From positions 9,053-73,052 of the forward strand of contig VZRZ01004225.1 in assembly GCA_013398175.1 (NCBI GenBank): a DNA stretch of 64,000 nt, in the 5' to 3' direction. The notes below the pieces were generated by a model that was given only the letters and a program-made list of their open reading frames with translations, searched no databases and had not been told where the DNA came from. Source of the DNA: Climacteris rufus (Eukaryota; Chordata; Aves; Passeriformes; Climacteridae). Both the position numbers and the translations under genes were made by a program. Of the stretch, positions 39,001-45,990 are shown in pieces. Within the stretch, counting starts at the first letter, position 1; every line of letters starts with the position of its first letter.

Positions 39001-40016
39001 AAGCAGCACCCATGGCCCTCACCACTCCAAAACCTTTCCTTTATGCTATCTTCTATATGTCATCCCTTCAGGCAAATATTCTACAATGACTGTGCCAGCT
39101 ATGATGAGCTACAGAGAAGACAACAGCTTTATCTGCTTTATTGTTAATGAGGGTTTCACTTCCCCTGCAACCGCAGTTGGCTGCTACTTTATATATGGGT
39201 TTAGGGCTAAATCCCTTCTCGAGCTGTGCTTTTGGCTGCCTAATACCCAGGGCACTGGCCCATGTAGGGCCCCCCCGTGATGCCTAGGGCCAGGCTGCAG
39301 AGCAGCAGCATCGCCCTGGGGCAGGAAGTGGGCTGGCCTCAGCATGATTTTCCATCCAGAAACATTTTCCATCGCCTCTCCACCACCTACAAAGGGCTGC
39401 AGCACTGCCGAGTTAAAACACACACAAAATAAAAGCTTCTCGTGTGCCTTTGAAAAGAGGCTGCTGCTGGCAAGTGCTTGCTGAAAATAACCCCGTGGTG
39501 GCCTGTGAGAGCAGCTGGAGGCCACTTATAGAAGGAGGCAAAGAATTCCCTTTATTGAACTCAATTTCCAGCCGTCACAGTGATGACATAAGTTTTAAAG
39601 TTTAATATCTGCGTGGTTCTAGCAAAATCCCAACTGCAGACAGCAAGGTCCTCACTGGGCTCAATTCCCCTGTTAGTCAGAGCAGGAGTTTGCTTTCCAA
39701 CTTCCATCTTCCTTTTTTCAGAGAAGCAGATAGGAGAAGATTCGTTTGTTAATTAAATTTCCCCTGCTAATTTACATTAAAAAGGGGGAACTGTTTCAAA
39801 AAGCTCACAAAACTTTCATAACCTTTAACTTGTAAAAGAAAGAGTTGTATGACTTTTTTCTAAACCTGCCCAAAAGTACCACCGGGTTGTCCCAGACCAA
39901 GTGAGGAACACTGGAAAGAAGTCCAGGAATGGCTCATCTGGGCTGAAAATTAGGAACATCTGCTCACAGAAAGCCAGGCATTCTTTCTCTCCTCTGGCTC
40001 TTCCTTTCATCTTTGG
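30031..40016. other. Intergenic stretch upstream of NFKBIA, no recognisable gene
   Basis: About 10 kb of mixed sequence. The 30,040-31,200 part is AT-rich, with short AACTAAACTAAAC-type runs at 30,060-30,100. No open frame resembles a known protein. Noted items are a CTCF-like TAGGGGGCACT at about 33,169-33,179, a motif-dense AT-rich block at 33,280-33,480 and a kB decamer at 36,190-36,199. Confidence 0.6.
33280..33480. promoter_or_regulatory. Candidate conserved noncoding element with palindrome
   Basis: Short AT-rich block with multiple homeodomain-type cores (GAATTAGC, CATTAAC, GATAATTATT, AGCTAATTG). Positions 33,351-33,368 form an inverted repeat with 8-bp perfect arms AACACAAT / ATTGTGTT and a 2-bp centre. 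No open frame is present. It resembles a developmental enhancer core, but conservation has not been tested. Confidence 0.35.
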
Positions 40017-40140
40017 ATTTTCTCATAAGTTCTTATTCAAAGGGATGCCATCCCATGGGAAAATGACAAAAGGAAAAAAAGCACAGACACTGTTACACAG
40101 TGAGGCCAGCAATAGTTGCAAGAAAAGAAAAATTCTTCAT
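40017..40140 (+). repeat. Direct duplication, copy 1
   Basis: About 125 bp that recurs with roughly 80 percent identity at 41,248-41,378. The shared core includes CAAAGGGATGCCATCCCATG, an A-rich ACAAAAGG stretch, CAGACACTG and GAGGCCAGCAA. A kB decamer GGGAATCCCC lies immediately to the right at 40,141-40,150. The repeat is not recognisable as CR1. It could be a local segmental duplication or a low-copy interspersed element. Confidence 0.85.
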
Positions 40141-40951
40141 GGGAATCCCCTACATCTGAGAAGCAGAAACAAAAATTCATTGGGAAAAAATTCAGTGCTG
40201 TCAGCTCTACAGACAGACAATGCCTTTTATCCATGTGGGATCCTGCATTTATCCAGTTTTCATTACCCACAGATGGCACGACAACAGTAAAAAAGGGCAG
40301 AGAAGAGTCACTAGGAATGACCAGAGAAAGTGAGAATAATGGCTGAAGATGTAATTTCTTCTTTAAAAGGTTTGTTCTGTTATAGGTATGTACCCTTTGA
40401 AAGAGGCTCGGCTAGTCCTGGACCAGAACTGGATACACAGGAGTGGCTCAGAACTCTCACAGTACTGATCCCACTGCACTGAAACAGAGTTTTGAAAATT
40501 TACACAGCAGAGATGTGAAATCTTCTAAAGGCTGAGACAACACCTGCACACTTGTAGGCATTGTGGCAGCATAACATCCATCATGTGCAACACTACCTGA
40601 ATCTCTCCAAGAAGTGACACCTCTTGCCAAGCAGATGCAGTGTATTGATGCAGTAGCAGCCTCAGCATTGCTCTGGTGGTGTTTGGTTCCCTGAAAATTT
40701 AGAATGACTTTGGTACCCTGGGCTCACTACAAAGCTTATTCCTGATAGTTAGACGAGTTCAGGTTAATAACTCCTATGGGAGGCCCTCTCATAAGACCTC
40801 AAAATTATCCTCACAAGCTCAGGGATCTGTCATTATGCAGACTGTGGAAGAAAGAGGTGTTGTGCTACACTGGACCTCATGGGTGATGAAGTTTCTAAGA
40901 GTGTTAGTGCTCATGGCTTGCCCTTCTGGTCAGAGACACCTGGAAAGACCA

Positions 40952-41245
40952 TATTGCAGCCTTGCAGTGCTTGAATGCATCCTATTAAAAAGATGGGGAC
41001 AAGCTTTTTAGCCAGGCCTGTTGCAATAGGACAGCAAGTAAAGGTTTTAAACAGAAGGTGGGTCAACTTACTTTAGATACAAGAAAGAGGTTTTTTTACA
41101 GTAAGTGTGGTGAAACACTGTCCCAGGTTGCCCAGAGAGGCGGTGGATGCCCCATCCCTGGAAATACTAAAGGTCAGGTTGGACGGGGCTCTGATCCAGT
41201 TGAAGGTGTCCCCGCCCACGGCAGGGGGGTTGGATTAGATGGCCT
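40952..41245 (+). mobile_element. CR1 LINE 3' fragment, plus strand
   Basis: From about 41,040 the sequence follows the CR1 3' region well: ...GTGGTGAAACACTG..., GGTTGCCCAGAGAGGCGGTG, GATGCCCCATCCCTGGAAA, GGTCAGGTTGGACGGGGCTC and finally TTGGATTAGATGGCCTT. The left boundary near 40,952 is less certain because that part is eroded and carries small deletions. The element ends directly against copy 2 of the duplication and about 330 bp from the promoter G-quadruplex/kB site. Confidence 0.88.
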
Positions 41246-41247
41246 TT

Positions 41248-41378
41248 ATTTTCTCCTAAGTTCTTGTTCAAAGGGATGCCATCCCATGGAAAAATTACAA
41301 AAGGGGAAAAAAATGCGCAGACACTGCTACTCGGTGAGGCCAGCAAGAGCTGCAAGAGACGAAACAAATCATCTTTAT
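41248..41378 (+). repeat. Direct duplication, copy 2, next to the NFKBIA promoter
   Basis: Second copy of the segment at 40,017-40,140, in the same orientation and offset by about 1.23 kb. It begins three bases after the CR1 3' end and runs into the CpG island of NFKBIA. Differences are scattered substitutions and a few one-base indels, so the duplication is not very recent, though younger than the eroded background. Confidence 0.85.
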
Positions 41379-41573
41379 AGGACCCTTCCGTGATCCCGCA
41401 GCCCCTCTTACGAAACCGGCGGAATGCCGGGGGGATGCAGGGCGCGATCCGGGCCAGCAGTGCCCAGCATTGAGGTGCTCCTCGGCCTTCAAGGGGCCCC
41501 GCAGCGCGCAGGGAGCCCGAGCTGCAGTGGGACCGCGCGGGGCAGGAGGCATCGGGAGCGCCGGGACCGGCCA

Positions 41574-41598
41574 GGGCAGGGCAGGGCAGGGAAATCCC
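41574..41598 (+). promoter_or_regulatory. G-quadruplex motif fused to an upstream kB site
   Basis: Four GGG runs with two-base CA loops (41,574-41,591) form a canonical short-loop G-quadruplex motif. The last GGG is also the first three bases of the perfect kB decamer GGGAAATCCC at 41,589-41,598, about 290 bp upstream of the likely transcription start. The overlap is seen directly. That folding and Rel-protein binding compete is inference. Confidence 0.75.
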
Positions 41599-41800
41599 CC
41601 CGGGGCGCGGCAGGGAAGTACCGACGGGGACGCCGGAGAGGCGAGTACTTCCCCCCTGGAAAAACGCCAAATTCCCTCTCGGCCCGACCTCTTCCCTCTC
41701 CTCCGACGCCCCTTCTGGGCGGCCCCAGCCGCTCCGCCCTCCCTGACAGCTCCGGCGGCGCCGTGCAGGACCAGACCCGTCGGTCGGGCTTTGAGTGGCT

Positions 41801-41810
41801 GGAAATTCCC
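41801..41810 (-). promoter_or_regulatory. NFKBIA: Proximal promoter kB site
   Basis: GGAAATTCCC on the plus strand, GGGAATTTCC on the minus strand, is a perfect kB decamer about 50 bp upstream of the TATA-like element. As I recall it, the mammalian NFKBIA promoter has the same sequence at the equivalent place, where NF-kB drives the feedback induction of its inhibitor. Confidence 0.9.
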
Positions 41811-41833
41811 GTCCTCGGCGGCTCCTCCCCCGC

Positions 41834-41843
41834 AGAAATCCCC
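41834..41843 (-). promoter_or_regulatory. NFKBIA: Second proximal kB-like site
   Basis: AGAAATCCCC, or GGGGATTTCT on the minus strand, differs from the kB consensus at one terminal base. It lies 33 bp after the first site, and mammals carry the same variant in a similar spacing. Confidence 0.7.
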
Positions 41844-41852
41844 TGGCCGTGC

Positions 41853-41860
41853 CGTATATG
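41853..41860 (+). promoter_or_regulatory. NFKBIA: TATA-like element of NFKBIA
   Basis: CGTATATG precedes a GC-rich initiator region, placing transcription start near 41,880 and leaving a 5' UTR of only about 30 bases. It occupies the position of the TATA element in the mammalian promoter, although the sequence is degenerate. No transcript evidence is available here. Confidence 0.65.
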
Positions 41861-41912
41861 CGAGGCGCCGCCGCCGCCGCCGCTCACTCGTAGCGCCCGC
41901 AGCTCTGCCGCC

Positions 41913-42136
41913 ATGATCAGCGCCCGCCGCGCCGCCGAGCCGCCCGCCATGGACGGCTACGAGCACCCCAAGAGGGAGCGTCAGGGCGCCTTCCCGCTCG
42001 ACGACCGCCACGACAGCGGCCTGGACTCCATGAAGGAGGAGGAGTACCGGCAGCTTGTGAAGGAGCTGGAGGACATACGGCTGCAGCCCCGCGAGCCGCC
42101 CGCCTGGGCACAGCAGCTGACGGAGGACGGGGACAC
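41913..42136 (+). CDS. NFKBIA: NFKBIA coding exon 1
   Basis: Codons 1-74 plus two bases of codon 75, ending GGGGACAC before the donor GTAAGT. It carries the single regulatory lysine at 20, the DSGLDS phosphodegron at 34-39 and the export-type LVKELEDIRL at 48-57. Confidence 0.97.
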
Positions 42137-44766
42137 GTAAGTGGGGGTCGAGGACGGGGCAGGGGTGGCTCGGACACGGTGGGGACTCGGCACGACCAGT
42201 CCGGGACAGGATGTGCTGCCGGCGGGGAGGCGCCGGGCTGGGCCGCGCCGGGAGGGAAGGGAGGGGGTGCGGAAAGTCCCTGGAGTGGCGCCAGGGAGAG
42301 GCGGCTCCCGCGGCCGCGGAAAGCCCCGGCCGCGCCGAAAGCCCCGGCTTGCGACACCCGCTCGTGACCCGGCCGGGCCCGGCCCGCCCCGCCGGGCGCT
42401 GGGGTTAGCGCGGCGTCCGAGGGGTTAACGTGTGTCGCTTCATTACGCCTTCTTTCCCCCTGCAGTTTTCTCCACTTGGCCATTATTCACGAGGAAAAAG
42501 CTCTGAGCCTGGAGGTGATCCAGCAGGCAGCCGGTGACCGGGCTTTCCTGAACTTCCAGAACAATCTCAGCCAGGTACTTTCACCTCGACAGACCCAAAT
42601 CCGGATCAGCCCCTGCCACCCCCACACAAACCCGCTGGGAAATTCCCCCCAAAAAGTCCTTTTAATTTTTTTGTTTTAATTGATGGAATCACTTGAATCA
42701 AAGCCTGCATTCAGGAAAGTCCCCAGCTGGCTCCAGCCAGTGTTGGTACAATGCTTCCTCTCCCCTGAGAGAGTGGCATTTAACGCCCACATTTTTCAAA
42801 TATGATGCAATGGGTTGCATCCCTCTTCACAGAGATGTTAATGATACCCTTCATGCTCATTGACTGCCCATTTATCCAGAGAGCCCTAAGTTCATCACTT
42901 CCAGATGAACGGGCAACTATATAACAACTTGGGAAGCGTAAAAGAACTGAGTTTATGGGGCATGCTTTTGTTTGGTGGTGCAGATCACCAAGCAGTCAGG
43001 AGGTATGCTTGTCCAGATGTTGCTGCCAAGCTCGCAGTGTAACTTACAGTCTGTTTTTGCTCTTGTGCTTGCAGACTCCTCTTCACCTGGCAGTGATAAC
43101 TGATCAGCCTGAAATTGCTGAGCATCTTCTGAAGGCCGGATGCGACCTGGAAATCAGGGACTTCCGAGGAAACACCCCCCTGCACATTGCCTGCCAGCAG
43201 GGCTCCCTCAGGAGCATCAGCGTGCTCACACAGTACTGCCAGCCACAGCACCTCCTCCCTGTCCTGCAGGCAGCCAACTACAATGGTACGGGCACACTCC
43301 TGAACAGTTGATCTTGGTGTGCTGCACTGAGGGTGGGGTTGGTCTCCTGTAGATCTCAAAGACCTCTGGAGAGGTTGAGAAGGATTATTTTGAGGAGCCC
43401 AAAGCATGCAGCAGTGGCTGACTTCGTTAAAATGCCACTGTCTGTAGCCCTTGTCACTCTTGATCGTAGTCTCTTATGGTTTTGAATTTTGCATTTTTAG
43501 TGAGTGCCTTTGCCATGCTCCTCCTTTTTTTTGGTTGTAATCAGTTGCACTCAAACACTGGAATAAAGCCTCCAAGAAACTTTTCCAAAATCCAACCCTG
43601 TTATTCATACTTTCTGGAAGCTGGAAAGCTCATCTGGAAAATACCCTCTTGCCATGGATGAATTGCAAATTTGGATATCGTCCTGGCTTGTCATCTTGAC
43701 TTTTAAGTAATGATGAGGCATTGAGTTAGACTTACTCAAGTTTTCCCTTTGTTTGTGTTTTTCAGGACATACATGTCTTCATTTGGCATCTATTCAGGGA
43801 TACCTGGCTATTGTTGAGTATCTTCTGTCCTTGGGAGCAGATGTAAATGCACAGGTATGTAATGTGTACTGTGAATTTCACTGAGTGGGGCTGTGTAGTC
43901 TTAAGAATCAACAGATCTGACAACACCTCTGTCTCTCTTAACGTGCCAAACCTTATGTTATTTTCACACAGGAGCCGTGCAATGGCAGAACAGCACTACA
44001 TTTGGCAGTCGATCTGCAGAATTCAGACCTGGTGTCACTTTTGGTGAAACATGGGGCAGACGTGAACAAAGTGACCTATCAGGGATATTCCCCCTATCAG
44101 CTCACATGGGGAAGAGACAACTCAAGCATACAGGAACAGCTGAAGCAGCTGACCACAGCTGACCTGCAGATGTTGCCAGAAAGTGAGGATGAAGAAAGCA
44201 GTGAATCGGAGCCTGAATTCACAGAGGATGAGGTAAGTGGCTGTTTGCACCTTTTCAAGAGAAGTGGAAAACTGTGCCCTGTGCAGGGTTTTTGTGGTGT
44301 CGCTCTGGTGACATGCCCCAGTGACCTGTTGCTCTATAACAGACAGGTATACAAAAGGTTATGTTGTCAGCAATCAGCAAAATGGCAGATGGGGCAAGCA
44401 TATAAATAGAATAAAATGTGAAAAATAACATGAGAGAATGGAGGTTGATTTCATGCAAAATGGTGCTTTGAACACCGTTTTGTGGCTGACACAGAACCTT
44501 GTGAAATGAAATTCAAGTTAGTGGGTGGTTTTCTCCTCCCCAGCATTTGTTTTTCTAACATTCTGAGTGCTGTTAAATGGCAAATGTAACCATTTTGGTG
44601 TAGAAGTTTTATACACTGCTGAAGTCTGGGCATGCAGAATTTGGCTGTTATCCCAGAGTGGATGTGATACTTTAAGTAAGATTCTTCCATTAACAGCGTT
44701 TTGGGTTTTTTCTTGCAGCTTATATATGATGATTGCCTTATTGGAGGACGACAGCTGGCATTTTAA
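41913..44766 (+). CDS. NFKBIA: NF-kappa-B inhibitor alpha (IkB-alpha), six coding exons
   Basis: Encodes the cytoplasmic inhibitor that masks the nuclear localisation signals of Rel/NF-kB dimers. It is destroyed after IKK phosphorylation and resynthesised under NF-kB control. Joining 41,913-42,136, 42,466-42,574, 43,075-43,285, 43,766-43,854, 43,972-44,232 and 44,719-44,766 gives 942 bases, 313 residues plus TAA. All introns have GT/AG ends and phases agree. The protein shows the DSGLDS phosphodegron (Ser35, Ser39), a leucine-rich export-type segment at 48-57, six ankyrin repeats at about 75-281 (TPLHLA, TPLHIA, TCLHLA and TALHLA motifs), an acidic PEST region at 279-303 and the C-terminal YDDC...GGRQL block. 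Human IkB-alpha is 317 residues, so the length is normal. The first ATG is in a good context (gccgccATGa); an in-frame ATG at codon 13 is an alternative. No break is seen. Confidence 0.98.
42271..42280 (-). promoter_or_regulatory. kB decamer in NFKBIA intron 1
   Basis: GGGACTTTCC on the minus strand, the classic immunoglobulin-kappa-type site, inside the GC-rich first intron about 390 bp after the likely start of transcription. Confidence 0.6.
42466..42574 (+). CDS. NFKBIA: NFKBIA coding exon 2
   Basis: 109 bases after the acceptor CCCCCTGCAG, completing Thr75 and encoding residues to 111. It forms ankyrin repeat 1 (FLHLAIIHEE and FLNFQNN) and ends at CCAG before GTACTT. Confidence 0.97.
42637..42647. 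promoter_or_regulatory. Symmetrical kB site in NFKBIA intron 2
   Basis: GGGAAATTCCC is an 11-bp palindrome that satisfies the kB decamer consensus on both strands. It lies 63 bp after the exon 2 donor. Confidence 0.6.
42714..42723 (-). promoter_or_regulatory. Second kB decamer in NFKBIA intron 2
   Basis: GGGACTTTCC on the minus strand, identical to the intron 1 site and 77 bp from the palindromic site. Confidence 0.6.
43075..43285 (+). CDS. NFKBIA: NFKBIA coding exon 3
   Basis: 211 bases encoding residues 112-181 and the first base of Gly182. It covers ankyrin repeats 2 and 3. The acceptor is CTTGCAG and the donor is GTACGG, a weaker match after AATG. Confidence 0.97.
43766..43854 (+). CDS. 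NFKBIA: NFKBIA coding exon 4
   Basis: 89 bases completing Gly182 and encoding residues 183-211, ankyrin repeat 4 (HTCLHLASIQGYL to DVNAQ). The acceptor is TTTTTCAG and the donor is GTATGT. Confidence 0.97.
43972..44232 (+). CDS. NFKBIA: NFKBIA coding exon 5
   Basis: 261 bases encoding residues 212-298. It covers ankyrin repeats 5 and 6 and most of the acidic PEST region with its Ser/Glu/Asp cluster, the casein kinase II-type sites of the family. The donor is GTAAGT. Confidence 0.97.
44719..44766 (+). CDS. NFKBIA: NFKBIA coding exon 6
   Basis: 48 bases after TCTTGCAG encoding the last 15 residues (LIYDDCLIGGRQLAF) and the TAA stop. The short C-terminal block matches the ending of other vertebrate IkB-alpha proteins in position and pattern. 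Confidence 0.96.
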   Translation, partial: LIYDDCLIGGRQLAF

Positions 44767-45470
44767 GCAGAGCTTTCTGTGAAAAGAAGTGACTATATAC
44801 ACGTGTATAGAAAAAGGACTGACTTTCTTCATTTAAAAAGAAAGTTGCAATGTGGAGAGAAAAGCAGGAGGGGAATAGTACACTGCCCAGCAAGGAGAAG
44901 GAGCACATAATTGCAACAGGACAATTCCAGGATCTGCCTTGTGTTTAAATACAGGAGTGGGATGTGTAACATCACGACAGATCAGTGATTATTCACACCG
45001 CCTGATAAAAAGCCACATAGCCAATCTTCTCAACCCTGCAAAGGCAACAGACTACACATCCGACCCGCTCGTGACAGGGAGCTTTCTTGTGGCATTAAAT
45101 ACTACAGGGAACATGTGTCCTTTCATGGCAAGGTGGACTCAGATCAGAGCCCCTTCTCAGAGACTGTGCATTCATTTGCCGTGGGCTGGTGGCAGTCCCT
45201 GTCCTTACTGAATGACCTCAGCTGCTCTCAGTGGAGCAGTCCCAGGTGGAGGAGTCAGACCAAGGGACTGGTGACCTCTTGGCTCTTAAGGAGAAAGTAG
45301 CAATAATGTTAACTGTGGGCATTGGAAAAGCATGTTTCACACCATGTGTGTCTTAATTGCTACACTTTTTTAGCAATTGTATATTGTGTAAATACTGTAC
45401 ATTTTTTGTTCATAATTATTTTGGTACTTGTGAGATATGTATTTATTAAAAAAAGTCAGATTACTGTACC
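44767..45470 (+). other. NFKBIA: NFKBIA 3' untranslated region
   Basis: About 700 bases from the stop codon to just past the poly(A) signal. It contains a 14-bp perfect palindrome with a CACGTG core at 44,796-44,809. The U-rich end has an ATTTA pentamer at 45,441-45,445, compatible with a short-lived messenger. The exact 3' end is inferred. Confidence 0.75.
45445..45450 (+). terminator. NFKBIA: Probable poly(A) signal of NFKBIA
   Basis: ATTAAA, the commonest variant of AATAAA, lies in a U-rich context about 680 bases after the stop codon. I see no AATAAA nearer to the stop that is equally well placed. Confidence 0.7.
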
Positions 45471-45713
45471 TAGTCTGAAATGGTTCATTGCCTACCTTCC
45501 TGAGACCGTGGGAATCCACCTGGTTTGCTTTTTAAGAAACATTTACCACCTAGTAGACCATAGGGGTGACAGTCTCAGGGGTTTTAGGTGATTCACCTCG
45601 GCGGTGAAAAGACACCTAAGTAGCTTGCCGATCTCAGCCCTTGTGCTGCAGTTAATTTTGGAAGCAGACGTAGGTGTTTCCTGCCCCCGCTGCAGCAGGC
45701 AGATCGTGGGGCT

Positions 45714-45990
45714 GGGATTCCCCCTCTCCCCCAGCACCAGGCTGCCTGCCCACTAGAAAGGGGTTTTTAGGCTGGTTCTGGCAGCACTCACCCACCTGCC
45801 CTCATGGCACCTTTTTTTCCAGCTCAAATACTCGGCAGCTCTTGCTAGGGGAGGCTGGAGGTTTGCAGCACAGCCCTGTGTCTGCTCACCCCTTGTTTAT
45901 CACCTGGCCCAGCTCTGGTTTGAACTCTGACACCTTGGGAATTTCCAAAGGGAATTTCCGTGGGAAGAGGGGGCTTTCCGTGGGAAGAGG
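45714..45990 (+). promoter_or_regulatory. Downstream cluster of four kB sites
   Basis: Perfect GGGRNWYYCC decamers occur at 45,714-45,723 (GGGATTCCCC), 45,937-45,946 and 45,950-45,959 (both GGGAATTTCC) and 45,970-45,979 (GGGGCTTTCC), all on the plus strand. The cluster starts about 240 bp beyond the probable poly(A) site of NFKBIA. The last two sites head tandem 20-bp units that differ only at two positions. A random-sequence estimate is about one match per 8 kb. Its role as a 3' enhancer of the gene is inference. Confidence 0.6.
45950..45989 (+). repeat. Tandem duplication of a 20-bp kB-bearing unit
   Basis: Two adjacent 20-bp units share 18 positions, ending in TTTCCGTGGGAAGAG. The two differences fall at the R and N positions of the kB decamer, so both copies keep the consensus. 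The 20-bp period is close to two turns of the DNA helix. Confidence 0.9.

Larger units (their letters stand above)
41380..42430. promoter_or_regulatory. NFKBIA: NFKBIA CpG island
   Basis: GC-rich, CpG-dense region covering the proximal promoter, exon 1 and intron 1 of NFKBIA. Its richness explains the long overlapping open frames seen here on both strands, which are not independent genes. Confidence 0.9.

Noticed and set aside
41424..41912. In-frame N-terminal extension of NFKBIA by 163 codons from an upstream ATG at 41,424
   Set aside because: The frame is open because the region is GC-rich. It contains the promoter kB sites and the TATA-like element, and the normal protein start at 41,913 gives the length and N-terminus expected of the family.
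41295..42011. 238-codon minus-strand open frame antisense to the NFKBIA promoter and exon 1
   Set aside because: Composition-driven Arg/Gly/Ala/Pro-rich frame in a CpG island, without a known domain. Its 3' part is the complement of the duplicated segment, and it mirrors the sense exon.
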